Positions 34,132 through 43,128 are shown, numbered from the stretch's first letter. The stretch is 58,111 nt of DNA from Sedimentisphaerales bacterium (GCA_016927855.1 JAFGLV010000030.1:1-58111), one strand, 5' to 3'. Notes: a model not told the origin generated them from the letters alone. Numbers and translations: made by a program.

Positions 34132-35043
34132 GTGGGCTATCACTGTGTAGTGCTGGCCAAGCAGGTCCCGGACACCCACCGGATCACCGGCCAAGTCATG
34201 AACGATGACGGCACGGTGAACCGCTCGGCGCTGCCGGCCATTTTCAATCCGGAAGACCTCAACGCGCTCGAAATGGCGTTGCAGATCAAGGATCGGTTCG
34301 GCGGCCGCGTCACCGTCGTGACCATGGGCCTGCCGGCGGCGGCCAAGGTGTTGCGCGAAGCCCTCTTTCGCGGCGCCGACGATGCCATCCTGGTCACCGA
34401 CATCCGCTGTGCCGCCAGCGATACCTTGGCGACGAGCTACATCCTGAGCTGCGCGGTCAAGAAGCTGGAGTACGACATCGTCCTCTGCGGCCGCCAGGCC
34501 ATCGACGGCGACACCGCCCAGGTCGGGCCACAGTTGGCGGAAAAACTCGGCATTACCCAGATTACCTATATTGAATCCCTGGAGGCACTTGACGACAAGA
34601 CCATCCAGGTGCGGCGTAACATCGGCAATGGCTGGCAGTCGGTCAAAGCGAAGCTGCCCGTGCTGCTGACGGTCGTCGGTGACGCCAACGCTCCGCGCGT
34701 CGCCGCGGCCAAGTGCCTGATGAAGTACAAGAAGGCCCGCGCGCCGGTGGAGGTAACCCAGCAAATCAAAGCGATGAACCCCGACGCCGTCGATGCGGAG
34801 GTCAAAGAGCTGACCACCATGCAATGCGACGCATTGGAGGCCAAAGGCCTGCTGATCAAGCAATGGAACCTGGACGACATCGAGGCGGACCTGACCTGGT
34901 GCGGCCGCAACGGCTCGCCCACCAAGGTCCACCGCATCCAAAGCGTCGTCCTGGCCGCCAAGGAAAGCAAGGACATCGAGCCCACCGACGAAGGCCTGGC
35001 CGCCATGATCCACGAACTGATCGACGACAAGATCATCGCGTGA
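34132..35043 (+). CDS. etfB: Electron transfer flavoprotein beta subunit
   Basis: The 303-residue protein starts at a GTG at 34132 behind AGGAGA. It has VVLAKQVPDTHRITGQV, AIFNPEDLNALEMALQIKD, VTVVTMGLPAAAKVLREALFRGADDAILV (AMP-binding fold), CGRQAIDGDTAQVGPQLAEKLG and NAPRVAAAKCLMKYKKA. With EtfA it carries one FAD and moves electrons from acyl-CoA dehydrogenases toward the membrane. Its partner gene lies 525 bp downstream across repeats, and the dehydrogenase gene follows. A tail of about 40 residues beyond the usual 255-260 is present and of unclear role. Confidence 0.93.
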   Translation: MGYHCVVLAKQVPDTHRITGQVMNDDGTVNRSALPAIFNPEDLNALEMALQIKDRFGGRVTVVTMGLPAAAKVLREALFRGADDAILVTDIRCAASDTLATSYILSCAVKKLEYDIVLCGRQAIDGDTAQVGPQLAEKLGITQITYIESLEALDDKTIQVRRNIGNGWQSVKAKLPVLLTVVGDANAPRVAAAKCLMKYKKARAPVEVTQQIKAMNPDAVDAEVKELTTMQCDALEAKGLLIKQWNLDDIEADLTWCGRNGSPTKVHRIQSVVLAAKESKDIEPTDEGLAAMIHELIDDKIIA

Positions 35044-35176
35044 GAGCGGGAAGGCTGCGAGGCGCGCTGTGCGCCGACGGAGGCGGAATCGCCGAATGAT
35101 GGATGCCCACAGAATCTCTGACAGGAAGGTCCGTCGGGTACCGCACAATCGCGGGGCCTGCCGTGGCCCAACGACC

Positions 35177-35466
35177 GGGGCCGCTGTCCCCGGACGCCTG
35201 GCATTTTGCGCTTTATGCCAGCAGCATGGTTCAAGGGCAAGGCGATGCCTCCGCCATGACGGCATCGCCCATGCCGCTGGACTGCTATGGCGCTCGGGGT
35301 ACTTGCCAGCAGAGCTCCTTCGGCAAGCTCAGGACAGGCTCTATCCTCCACAGCAGCACAACCAGAGTACCTGGAATGAGGGATGGCGGCAAGGGACAAA
35401 CGGAACACTTCTACCATGCTGCTGGCCCAAAGCGAAAAATGCCGGGGGTTTGGGGGCAGAGCCCCC
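35177..35466. repeat. Pair of facing repeat arms (GGCATTTTGCGCTTT type)
   Basis: Arm one (35177-35230) has a GC hairpin followed by GGCATTTTGCGCTTTATGCC and AGCAGCATGGT. Arm two (35413-35466) carries the inverse, with GGCATTTTTCGCTTTGGGCC and AGCAGCATGGT. By eye 28 of 31 core bases agree. The 182-base spacer holds another repeat fragment. Confidence 0.7.
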
Positions 35467-35539
35467 AAGTGACTGGATGGTCTGAAAGACGGTAGTATCG
35501 GCTGCACGCGATACAAACGATAGACGACGTGGTACGAGA

Positions 35540-35567
35540 TACGAGCGACGAGATACGAGATACGAAA
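35540..35567. repeat. ACGAGATACGAG short tandem repeat before etfA
   Basis: TACGAGATACGAGCGACGAG and then ATACGAGATACGAAAC is a repeated ACGAGAT-type unit ending right at the etfA start, so the start codon has no conventional ribosome binding site other than GAGATACGA. Confidence 0.55.
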
Positions 35568-35568
35568 C

Positions 35569-36606
35569 ATGATCGAAGTGAATCGACAAGGTGAGGTGTG
35601 GGTGTTCGCCGAGCAGCACGGCGGCGCGCTGGAGGAGACTCCGATCGAGTTGATGAGCAAGGCGCGACACCTGGCCCATACGTTGAAGGTCAGGCTGGGC
35701 GTCTTGCTCTTGGGTGACAGCGTCAAAGGGCTATGTCCCAAGCTCATCCAGTACGGAGCGGACAAAGTCTACCTGGCCGAGCACCCGCTGCTGGGCGCGT
35801 ACCAGACCAACAGCTACGCCAAGGTGATTCACGACCTGATCCACAAGCACAAGCCCCAGGTCGTGCTCTACGGCGCGACGCCCTCCGGACGCGACCTGGC
35901 GCCGCGCATCGCCAGCGCCGCCAAAGCGGGCCTGACCGCCGACTGCACCGACCTGCAGATTGGCAATCACAAGGTAGGCAAGGACGGTGACATTCATGAG
36001 AACCTGCTGTTCCAGATTCGTCCGGCTTTCGGCGGCAACATCATCGCGACGATCATCAACTACGACCGCTGGCCGCAGATGGCGACGGTCCGCGAAGGCG
36101 TCATGCCGATGCCGGAGCCGAACGTCAACCATCACGGCGTGATCGTCACCGAGACGGTCGCGCTGGCGCCGGAGGAGCTGCCGCTGGAAATCCTGCAGGA
36201 GCACAAGCGTGCGAAGAAGGTCGATCTGAAGGCGGCACGGCTGATCGTTGCCGGCGGCGCCGGGGTCGGCAGCAAGGAGAACTTCAAGCTGATCTGGGAC
36301 CTGGCGAACTGCCTGGGGGCCGCTCCGGCCGCGACGCGTCCGGCGGTCGACCTGGGCTTTATCGACCACGACCACCAGGTCGGCCAGACCGGCACGACCG
36401 TCCGGCCCAGCCTGTACATCGCGGTCGGTATCAGCGGCGCGATCCAGCACCAGGCGGGGATGGCGCAGAGCCAGAAGATCGTCGCGATCAACAATGATCC
36501 CGACGCGCCGATCTTCGGCATCGCGCACTACAAAATCGTCGGCGACCTCAACGACGTCGTCCCGCAAATGATCAAGGCGATCAAAGAAAAGGAGATAAAG
36601 GACTAA
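35569..36606 (+). CDS. etfA: Electron transfer flavoprotein alpha subunit
   Basis: The 345-residue protein has an N-terminal adenine-binding half (EVWVFAEQHGGALEETPIEL; VLYGATPSGRDLAPRIA) and the FAD-binding C-terminal signature: RLIVAGGAGVGSKENF, VDLGFIDHDHQVGQTGTTV, YIAVGISGAIQHQAGM and IVAINNDPDAPIFGIAHY. Length and motifs match EtfA. It works with EtfB and feeds electrons from the acyl-CoA dehydrogenase encoded next. Reading starts at an ATG behind a repeat tract. Confidence 0.95.
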   Translation: MIEVNRQGEVWVFAEQHGGALEETPIELMSKARHLAHTLKVRLGVLLLGDSVKGLCPKLIQYGADKVYLAEHPLLGAYQTNSYAKVIHDLIHKHKPQVVLYGATPSGRDLAPRIASAAKAGLTADCTDLQIGNHKVGKDGDIHENLLFQIRPAFGGNIIATIINYDRWPQMATVREGVMPMPEPNVNHHGVIVTETVALAPEELPLEILQEHKRAKKVDLKAARLIVAGGAGVGSKENFKLIWDLANCLGAAPAATRPAVDLGFIDHDHQVGQTGTTVRPSLYIAVGISGAIQHQAGMAQSQKIVAINNDPDAPIFGIAHYKIVGDLNDVVPQMIKAIKEKEIKD

Positions 36607-36631
36607 TCGAGGCTGGATACAGGCTCAGCAT

Positions 36632-36723
36632 TGTCATCCTGAGCACAGCGAAGGATCTGGGGCGCGATCGGGACGGACTTCTCCTCCTGTGGCCAGATCC
36701 TTCGGCTTCGCCTCAGGATGACA
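36632..36723. repeat. Interspersed inverted repeat (TGTCATCCTGAGC type)
   Basis: TGTCATCCTGAGCACAGCGA and AGGATCTGG are mirrored by CCAGATCCTTCGGC and CCTCAGGATGACA around 32 bases. It lies between etfA and the acyl-CoA dehydrogenase gene, co-directional with both. Confidence 0.8.
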
Positions 36724-36761
36724 AACGGCAGGCATAAACGGACATAGCGGCAGGATAACGC

Positions 36762-38558
36762 ATGGGCAATTTCTATCGAGACAACGACGACATTCAGTTC
36801 CTGTTCAAGCACATCAACCTGGCGGAACTCGCCGTGGCGTTGGAGGAGGGCTTTCGCTTCGCACCCGAATTCGACTACGCGCCGAGCAGCGCCGAAGAGG
36901 CTGTGCAGAACTACGACATGGTGCTCGAATCGCTGGGTGAACTCGGCGCCGATTTCATCGCGCCGCGGGCCGAGAGCGTGGACCGGGAGGGCAACACGCT
37001 CAACGAAGACGGGTCGGTGACGCGAGCGCAAGGCATCGCGGAGGCGTTGGAGAAGCTCGCGCAGGCCCAGGTCATGGGTTTCACCCTGCCCTATCGCTAC
37101 GGCGGGCTGAACTTCCCCAACGTGCTCTACTCGATGGCGACCGAGATCATCTCACGCGCCGACGCGTCGCTGATGAACATCTTCGGCCTGCAAGGCATCG
37201 CCGAGACGATCAACGCGTTCGCGTCGGAGGAGCTCAAGCAGGAGTACCTGCCGCCTTTCGCGGAAGGCAAGGTCACCGGCGCGATGGTCCTGACCGAACC
37301 GGACGCCGGCTCGGACCTGCAGGCGGTCAAGCTCCGCGCGATCGAGGACAGCGAAGGCCACTGGTTCCTGCACGGCGTCAAGCGCTTCATCACCAACGGC
37401 TGCGGCGAGGTCCTGCTCGTGCTGGCGCGCAGCGAGCCCGACCGCAGCGGCGGCCTGGGCCTGAGTCTGTTCGTGTGCGAGCCCGGCCCGACGGTCCACA
37501 TCCGCCGGCTGGAGGACAAGCTGGGCATTCACGGCTCGCCGACGTGCGAAATCTTCTTCGACAACACGCCCTGCAAACTGATCGGCGAGCGCAGGCGGGG
37601 TTTGGCGCCTTACGTCGCGACGCTGATGAACGGCGCGCGAATCGGGATCGCGGCCCAGTCGATGGGCATCGCGGAAGCGGCTTACCGGATCGCGCGGGAT
37701 TACGCGGCCAGCCGCAAACAGTTCGGCGTCGCGATCGAGAAGCTGCCGGCCGTGCGCGACATGCTCATCGAGATGAAGATCGCGATCGAGACCGGACGCG
37801 CCCTGCTCTACGACACCTCGCGCGTCGTGGACCTGGCGGTCGTGTACAACAGGCAGGTCGAAGAGAACCCGCCCCAGGACAAGGATGAACTAAAGGCACT
37901 CAAGAACAACGCCCGCACGTACAAACGCTATGCCGGGATGCTCACACCGATGAGCAAGTACCTCTGCTCGGAGATGTGCAACCGCGTGGCGTACGACGCG
38001 ATCCAGGTGCTGGGCGGCAGCGGTTACATGCGCGATTACGCCAGCGAGCGGCACGCCCGCGACGCGCGAATCACGACGATCTACGAGGGAACGAGCCAGT
38101 TACAAATCGTCGCGGCGGTACGCGGCGTTTGCAGCGGCACCGCGGAGAAGTACCTCGACGAGCTGGCAGCCCTGGAGTACGACGACGACGTAAAGGACCT
38201 GCTCGACCTGCTCGCGGCAGGCGCCGAGCAGCTCAAGGCCGCCATCGAGTTCACGAAGGACAAGGGCAACGAGTACATGGACCTGTACGGCCGGCCTCTG
38301 ACGGACGTCGCGATGGACCTGATCAACGGCTACCTCCTCTGCGGCCAAGCCAGCACGAAGGTCGAGATGGACGTGCCCGCCGCACCGGGAGCGAACGGCC
38401 CCACCCTGCCGATGAGAGAGCGCAAACGCACGATGGCTCGGCGTTTCGTCACGAAGAACGCGCCGAAGATCAAGGCGCTGACCGAACTGGTCTGCCAGGG
38501 AGACAAGTCCACCTTTGCAGAGTACGACACGCTGGTCGGGCCGGTACCTGAGACATAG
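36762..38558 (+). CDS. Acyl-CoA dehydrogenase
   Basis: The 598-residue flavoenzyme has an N-terminal extension (about 90 residues) and then the family motifs: MGFTLPYRYGGLNFPNV, AMVLTEPDAGSDLQAVKLRA, WFLHGVKRFITNGCGEVL, KLGIHGSPTCEIFFDN, RIGIAAQSMGIAEAAYRIA, SRKQFGVAI, and VLGGSGYMRDYASERHARD then IYEGTSQLQ, whose Glu is the catalytic-base position. About 130 further residues lie at the C-terminus. It oxidises an acyl-CoA to the enoyl-CoA, passing electrons to EtfAB from the genes just upstream. The chain length of its substrate is unknown. Confidence 0.93.
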   Translation: MGNFYRDNDDIQFLFKHINLAELAVALEEGFRFAPEFDYAPSSAEEAVQNYDMVLESLGELGADFIAPRAESVDREGNTLNEDGSVTRAQGIAEALEKLAQAQVMGFTLPYRYGGLNFPNVLYSMATEIISRADASLMNIFGLQGIAETINAFASEELKQEYLPPFAEGKVTGAMVLTEPDAGSDLQAVKLRAIEDSEGHWFLHGVKRFITNGCGEVLLVLARSEPDRSGGLGLSLFVCEPGPTVHIRRLEDKLGIHGSPTCEIFFDNTPCKLIGERRRGLAPYVATLMNGARIGIAAQSMGIAEAAYRIARDYAASRKQFGVAIEKLPAVRDMLIEMKIAIETGRALLYDTSRVVDLAVVYNRQVEENPPQDKDELKALKNNARTYKRYAGMLTPMSKYLCSEMCNRVAYDAIQVLGGSGYMRDYASERHARDARITTIYEGTSQLQIVAAVRGVCSGTAEKYLDELAALEYDDDVKDLLDLLAAGAEQLKAAIEFTKDKGNEYMDLYGRPLTDVAMDLINGYLLCGQASTKVEMDVPAAPGANGPTLPMRERKRTMARRFVTKNAPKIKALTELVCQGDKSTFAEYDTLVGPVPET

Positions 38559-38593
38559 GTCGAATAGGACCTATTGGACGCATAGGACCTATT
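38555..38593. repeat. Interspersed repeat (ATAGGACCTAT type), copy 2
   Basis: ATAGGTCGAATAGGACCTAT then TGGACGCATAGGACCTATT. The palindrome ATAGGACCTAT occurs twice. It overlaps the stop of the dehydrogenase gene and ends at the ATG of the next gene, whose only candidate ribosome binding site, AGGAC, is inside the repeat. Confidence 0.7.
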
Positions 38594-39277
38594 ATGCTGC
38601 AAGCAGTCATCTTCGATTTTGACGGCGTCATCACCGACTCGGAGATCCTGCACTTTCGTGCGTTCAACAAGGTACTCGCGCCGCACGGCCTCGAACTGAC
38701 CAAGAAGGAGTATTACGGCAAGTACCTCGGTCTCAGCGACGTGGACTGCTTCAAGACGCTGATCGGCGAGGGGCGACTGGGTATTCCCGCGGCGCAGGTC
38801 AAGGCCCTGGTCCAAAAGAAGACGCACGTCTTCGAAGAGCTGGCGCGCACCGACGGCAAGATCATCGAAGGCGTGCGCGAGTTCCTCGGCCTGCTCGCGG
38901 CCGAGAAAGTGCGCACGGCGATCTGTTCCGGCGCGTTGCGGGCGGAAATCGAGCTGATCCTGGAAGACGCGAACCTGCGCGGCTTTTTCGAGGTGATCGT
39001 CTCCGCCGAGGAGGTCAAACGAGGCAAACCCCATCCCGACGGCTTCCTGCTGGCGCTGAAGCGCCTCAACGCCGGCGGTGTCACGCGCATCGCGCCACAG
39101 CAGTGCGTCGTGATCGAGGACTCGCATTGGGGCCTGCAGGCCGCGAAAGCCGCCGGCATGCAGACGGTCGCCGTGACGAACACCTACGAAGCCGACCAAC
39201 TGGCCGGCGCCGGCAAGATCGTCACTCGCCTCGATGCCCTGACGGTCAAAGACCTCGAACGGCTCTGCCTCTCGTAG
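38594..39277 (+). CDS. HAD-family hydrolase (beta-phosphoglucomutase-like)
   Basis: The 227-residue protein shows all HAD motifs: VIFDFDGVITDSE (nucleophile Asp and its partner), TAICSGALR (Ser), EVKRGKPHPDGFLLAL (Lys), and VVIEDSHWGLQAAKAAG (Asp). A helical cap between motif I and II with KYLGLSDVDCF is of the pgmB/PGP subfamily. It may be a sugar phosphatase or mutase or phosphoglycolate phosphatase. It is nine bases ahead of gltS on the same strand. Confidence 0.9.
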   Translation: MLQAVIFDFDGVITDSEILHFRAFNKVLAPHGLELTKKEYYGKYLGLSDVDCFKTLIGEGRLGIPAAQVKALVQKKTHVFEELARTDGKIIEGVREFLGLLAAEKVRTAICSGALRAEIELILEDANLRGFFEVIVSAEEVKRGKPHPDGFLLALKRLNAGGVTRIAPQQCVVIEDSHWGLQAAKAAGMQTVAVTNTYEADQLAGAGKIVTRLDALTVKDLERLCLS

Positions 39278-39286
39278 AGAAGCGTC

Positions 39287-40681
39287 ATGCTGGCATTCAT
39301 GATTCTGTCGCTGCTGCTGGTCGTCGGATACCTGCTGCGGGTCCGTGTGAAGGTGTTGCGCAGCCTTTATCTGCCCTCGTGCGTCGTCGCGGGCCTGCTG
39401 GGACTGGCGTTGCTGCAGGGTGTCGGCGCTCTGGCCGGCGCAGCGGGGAGTGAATCTGTCGCGGCACGATTCCACGAGGCTCTCCAAGAAAGCGCGGCGG
39501 TTTGGGAACACTTGCCTGGGCTGCTGATCAACGTCGTCTTTGCGTGCTTGTTCCTCGGCGTGGCAGTCCCGAAGGCTTCGGTGATCGCGCGCCGCGCGGG
39601 CCGGCAACTCGCCTACGGACAGATCGTCGCATGGGGACAGTATGTCACGGCGTTAGGACTTTGGCTGCTGTTACTCGGCCGGCTGTTTCCCGACCTGCCT
39701 TCGATGTTCACTTGCATCCTGCCGATCGGCTTCGAAGGCGGTCATGGCACGGCCGCCGGTATGGCGCCGACCTTCGAGCACTATCAGTGGGCAGCGGGTC
39801 GCGACTACGCACTGACGAGCGCGACGTTCGGAATACTGTCGGCGATTGTCGTCGGTATGGCTCTGGTCAACTGGGCGGTGCGCCAAGGGCACGTCGTACG
39901 CCGCCAGAATCCAGCGGACATCCCGGAGGACGATTCCATCGCCGTGATCCCCATCGACCAACGTCCCAGCGCGGGCCGGCTCACGGTTCGTAGTGACGTC
40001 GTCGAGACCTTCAGCCTGCACCTCGCGATTGTCGGGATCGCAGTCGGTCTGGGCTACCTGGCCAAGCAAGGACTGGTGCTGATCGAAAGCGCGGTCCCCT
40101 ACCTGGCCCGGCACAAGCTGCTCAGCGGGATACCCACGTTTCCGCTGTGTCTGTTTGGCGGGCTCGTGATCCAGATACTGGCGACGCGCTTCGACCGGCA
40201 CAACCACATCGACGCCGGCATCACCCGCCGGATTCAGAACGCGTCGCTGGACTTCCTGGTCGTCGCGGCTATCGCTACGATCAAGGCCGATGTGATCGTC
40301 GAAGGACTTCTGCCTCTGCTCGTGCTGGCGGCGGCCGGCATCGCGTGGAACGTCTTCTGTGTTGTCGTGCTGGCGCGCCTGGTGTTCAAAGATGCCTGGT
40401 TTGAACGTTCGATTGCCGAACTGGGACAGTCCATGGGTGTTACCGCCACCGGCCTATTGCTGCTGCGCGTGGTGGACCCCGACTACGAAACCGCGGCCGC
40501 CGACGCCTTCGCCTGCAAGCAGCTCGCCCACGAGCCCATCATGGGCGGCGGCCTCTGGACCGCTCTGGCGGTCCCGCTGGTCGCCATCTACGGCCCCCTG
40601 ACCGTTTTCGCCATCGCCTGCGGCGCGGTGGCCGTCTGGCTGGCGATTCTCTTGCTGCCCGCGGCATTCCGGCGGCACTGA
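39287..40681 (+). CDS. gltS: Sodium/glutamate symporter GltS
   Basis: The 464-residue protein is hydrophobic throughout with about ten membrane helices. It has the GltS signature in the first half: QYVTALGLWLLLLG then CILPIGFEGGHGTAAGMAP, and a matching re-entrant region in the second half (LGQSMGVTATGLLLLRVVD and HEPIMGGGLWTALAVPL). It imports glutamate with Na+. A central hydrophilic stretch (PEDDSIAVIPIDQRPSAG) links the halves. The start is the ATG at 39287, nine bases after the HAD gene stop, so the pair is likely co-transcribed. Confidence 0.9.
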   Translation: MLAFMILSLLLVVGYLLRVRVKVLRSLYLPSCVVAGLLGLALLQGVGALAGAAGSESVAARFHEALQESAAVWEHLPGLLINVVFACLFLGVAVPKASVIARRAGRQLAYGQIVAWGQYVTALGLWLLLLGRLFPDLPSMFTCILPIGFEGGHGTAAGMAPTFEHYQWAAGRDYALTSATFGILSAIVVGMALVNWAVRQGHVVRRQNPADIPEDDSIAVIPIDQRPSAGRLTVRSDVVETFSLHLAIVGIAVGLGYLAKQGLVLIESAVPYLARHKLLSGIPTFPLCLFGGLVIQILATRFDRHNHIDAGITRRIQNASLDFLVVAAIATIKADVIVEGLLPLLVLAAAGIAWNVFCVVVLARLVFKDAWFERSIAELGQSMGVTATGLLLLRVVDPDYETAAADAFACKQLAHEPIMGGGLWTALAVPLVAIYGPLTVFAIACGAVAVWLAILLLPAAFRRH

Positions 40682-40740
40682 TCGAGCAGAAAGTCGAGAA
40701 ATATTCCGCGCTGACCGAAACATTTTCGCGCCAGCCGAAA

Positions 40741-40854
40741 CATTATAGAAAAACCGGGTATCTTAATTGCGGAGATAGGCTTTTGTGCGGGGCTACGGCC
40801 CTGAAAAACAAGTTGCCTTTAGGCACAGTCCTTTGGGGGGCAGGAGGACAGAAC
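40741..40854 (+). promoter_or_regulatory. Structured 5' leader of the beta-helix/Hint gene
   Basis: The leader holds GGGGCTACGGCCC (about 40789-40801) and the perfect stem TGCC-TTTA-GGCA (40814-40825), then CTTTGGGGGGCAGGAGGAC before the ATG at 40855. The stems and the A-rich bridge (TGAAAAACAAG) suggest a folded leader. It fits no riboswitch I recognise. Confidence 0.35.
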
Positions 40855-43128
40855 ATGGTGGGAGCACGGACTTTTCCAGGTGCGCGGTACATCTTCGCTT
40901 CTCTGATCGTCGCGGCCGCATTCTGCGCGACGGCGACCGGCGCGACAATCTATGTCGATGCCGGCGCCACCGGTGCCAGCACGGGCACAAGCTGGCAGCA
41001 CGCTCTGGATTCACTCCAGGACGCCCTGCTGCTGGCTTACTTCGCCGAGAAGCCGGTGGAGATTCGCGTGGCACGAGGGGTCTACCGTCCGGACCAGGGA
41101 TTGGGCATCACGCCGGGAGACCGGACGGCATCGTTCGAACTGATGAACGGCGTGACGATCAAGGGCGGCTACATCGGCGGCCGCGCCTCAGACGCGCGCG
41201 ACCCTCGCGCGCGCGAGACGGTCCTCAGCGGCAACATCGGCGCGCAGGATCGGTCCGATGACAACAGCCATCACGTCGCCACCGGCAGCGGCACGGACGC
41301 CACCGCCGTGCTGGAAGGCTGTGTGATCACTGCCGCCAACGGCGATAACGGCGGCGGTATGGTCAATGACAACGGCGGTCCCACTATCGTCGACTGCGTC
41401 TTTCGCAACAACCAGGCCGTAAACGGCGCCGGGATGTACAATGTCAACGGCAGTCGCCCGGTCTTGAACCGCTGTACCTTCCACGAGAACGTCGCGCGGG
41501 ACAGCGGCGGCGCCATCGTTAACAACGCCAGTGTCTCGACGCTGACGAACTGCACCTTCCGAGGCAATAGCGCCGATCTCGGCGGCGCCATGTTCAATGG
41601 CGCCGGCAGCACTCCCGCTCTCACGAGCTGCACGTTCGTGGCCAACTCCGCCGCCACTGGAGGCGGCGCCCTGTACAACGATCAGAGCAGCTTGACGCTG
41701 GTCGACTGCACCCTCGAGGAGAATTCGAGCCGCGACGACGGCGGCGCCCTGCACAATACCACAAGCAACGTTGTCCTGCTCGCCTGCACGTTCCACGGCA
41801 ACTCCGCCGAAGGAAACGGCGGCGCCATCGCGCGCCGCAGCAGTGGCGAGATGACCGTCCGGAACTGCCTGTTCAGCGGAAACGCGGCTGAGCGAGGCAG
41901 CGCCGTGGACAACTACACCGGCGGCCCCGCTACCCTGACCAACTGCACGTTCACCCGCAACGCGGCTGCGACAGGCGAAACGTTGCGGACCCTGGGTATC
42001 CCTGACTTAGTCGTAAGCAACTGCATCGTCTGGGGCAACGTAACGGGCACGTCAGAAGGCCTGCCCATGGTCGCCGAGTACAGCAACATCGAAGGCAGCT
42101 CCTCCGGCCAGAACAACATCAGTGTCGATCCCCTGTTCGCCGACCCCAACGGTGACTACCACTTGAAGTCGCAGGCTGGACGCTGGGACCCCGCCGCCGG
42201 TCACTGGGTCGTTGACAGCGTGAGCAGCCCCTGCATCGACGCCGGCGATCCCGCCAGCGGAACCAACTTCGAGCCCTCCCCCAACGGCAGCCTGATCAAC
42301 ATGGGCGCCCACGGCGGCACTTTCGAGGCCAGCCTCTCGCCCACCTCGCTGGCGAGGGTGACCACCAAGGCCTCGAATCCATTTCCTCCCGACGGCGCCG
42401 TCGGCGTCAGCAGTAACATCGAGCTGAGCTGGACAGCCGGAAGCGGCGCCGTCCGCCACGATGTGTATCTGGGTATCGATTTCGAGCCGGTCGCCCAAGG
42501 CAGTAGAGACGACCTTCGTATGGGCGTCTTGGTCAGTGAAAATCAGAGCGCGACGTCATACGACCCGGCACTGCTCAGTCTGTCGCGCACTTATTGGTGG
42601 CGCGTGGACGAGATCGGCAGTGACGGGAGCATCGTCAAGGGCGACGTGTGGCGGTTCACCACGGAAGGCGGACCGGTGAAGGGACGCGCCTGCTTCACGC
42701 CGGAAACGCCGGTATGGGCCGACGGCGCCCTCGTTCCGATCTCGCAGGTCCGTCCGGCTCAGGACGTGAGCGCCATTTGTGGTGACATTGCCGAAGGGCG
42801 AATGATTATTCGCCCCTACGACTCGTTCGGCGCTGTCGAGCTGATCCAGGAGCACGACGGCGCGTTCGTCTGCTACGACGTTCTGCTGGCGACCGGCAAT
42901 GCCATCAGTGTAGTCTCGGGTCACTACTTCATGACCGACGATGGGCGCTGGATGGCGCTACAGAGTCTCAGGGCAGACATGAGCTTGCGAACCGCCACCG
43001 GCTCGGTCACGATCGCTGCGGTCCACAGACGACCGAGACCCTACGTCGGCAAGGTCTACAACCTTAAGATCGCCGACTCCGACTGCTACCTCGTCGGCAA
43101 GGACGCCTTGGTCGTACGCGACTATTGA
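40855..43128 (+). CDS. Secreted beta-helix protein with Ig-like and C-terminal Hint domains
   Basis: The 757-residue protein starts at the ATG at 40855 behind CAGGAGGA. After a signal peptide (YIFASLIVAAAFCATATGA) comes GATIYVDAGATG and repeated rungs (NCTFRGNSADLGGAMFNGAG; FHGNSAEGNGGAIA) of a right-handed beta-helix to about residue 480. An Ig-like module (506-602; WTAGSGAVRHDVYLG, YWWRVDEIG) follows, then a Hint domain (607-757): RACFTPETPVWADG with likely nucleophile Cys613, GHYFM near 690, and VYNLKIADSDCYLVGKDA at the end, closing VRDY with no HN. A REP element is embedded in the Hint part (residues 647-656). Hint modules self-cleave or attach; whether this one is active is unclear. Confidence 0.85.
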   Translation: MVGARTFPGARYIFASLIVAAAFCATATGATIYVDAGATGASTGTSWQHALDSLQDALLLAYFAEKPVEIRVARGVYRPDQGLGITPGDRTASFELMNGVTIKGGYIGGRASDARDPRARETVLSGNIGAQDRSDDNSHHVATGSGTDATAVLEGCVITAANGDNGGGMVNDNGGPTIVDCVFRNNQAVNGAGMYNVNGSRPVLNRCTFHENVARDSGGAIVNNASVSTLTNCTFRGNSADLGGAMFNGAGSTPALTSCTFVANSAATGGGALYNDQSSLTLVDCTLEENSSRDDGGALHNTTSNVVLLACTFHGNSAEGNGGAIARRSSGEMTVRNCLFSGNAAERGSAVDNYTGGPATLTNCTFTRNAAATGETLRTLGIPDLVVSNCIVWGNVTGTSEGLPMVAEYSNIEGSSSGQNNISVDPLFADPNGDYHLKSQAGRWDPAAGHWVVDSVSSPCIDAGDPASGTNFEPSPNGSLINMGAHGGTFEASLSPTSLARVTTKASNPFPPDGAVGVSSNIELSWTAGSGAVRHDVYLGIDFEPVAQGSRDDLRMGVLVSENQSATSYDPALLSLSRTYWWRVDEIGSDGSIVKGDVWRFTTEGGPVKGRACFTPETPVWADGALVPISQVRPAQDVSAICGDIAEGRMIIRPYDSFGAVELIQEHDGAFVCYDVLLATGNAISVVSGHYFMTDDGRWMALQSLRADMSLRTATGSVTIAAVHRRPRPYVGKVYNLKIADSDCYLVGKDALVVRDY
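42794..42820 (+). repeat. REP element, family A (copy 4), inside the Hint coding sequence
   Basis: AGGGCGAATGATTATTCGCC then CCTACG is the same hairpin as at 5751. Here it is read in frame as GRMIIRPYD. The reading frame is kept on both sides. Confidence 0.85.

Larger units (their letters stand above)
35044..35568. other. Gap between etfB and etfA, filled by inverted repeats
   Basis: The 525 bases contain the two facing arms at 35177-35466, a CCTTCGGCAAGCTCAGGACA element (near 35319) and a TACGAGATACGAGATACGA tract (35540-35566). No reading frame here makes a credible protein. The two flavoprotein genes are otherwise adjacent and co-directional. Confidence 0.6.

Noticed and set aside
36762..38558. 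The acyl-CoA dehydrogenase and Etf genes as an electron-bifurcating complex
   Set aside because: There is no sign in EtfA or EtfB by eye of the extra features of bifurcating types and no quinone or ferredoxin partner gene nearby, so the ordinary role is simpler.
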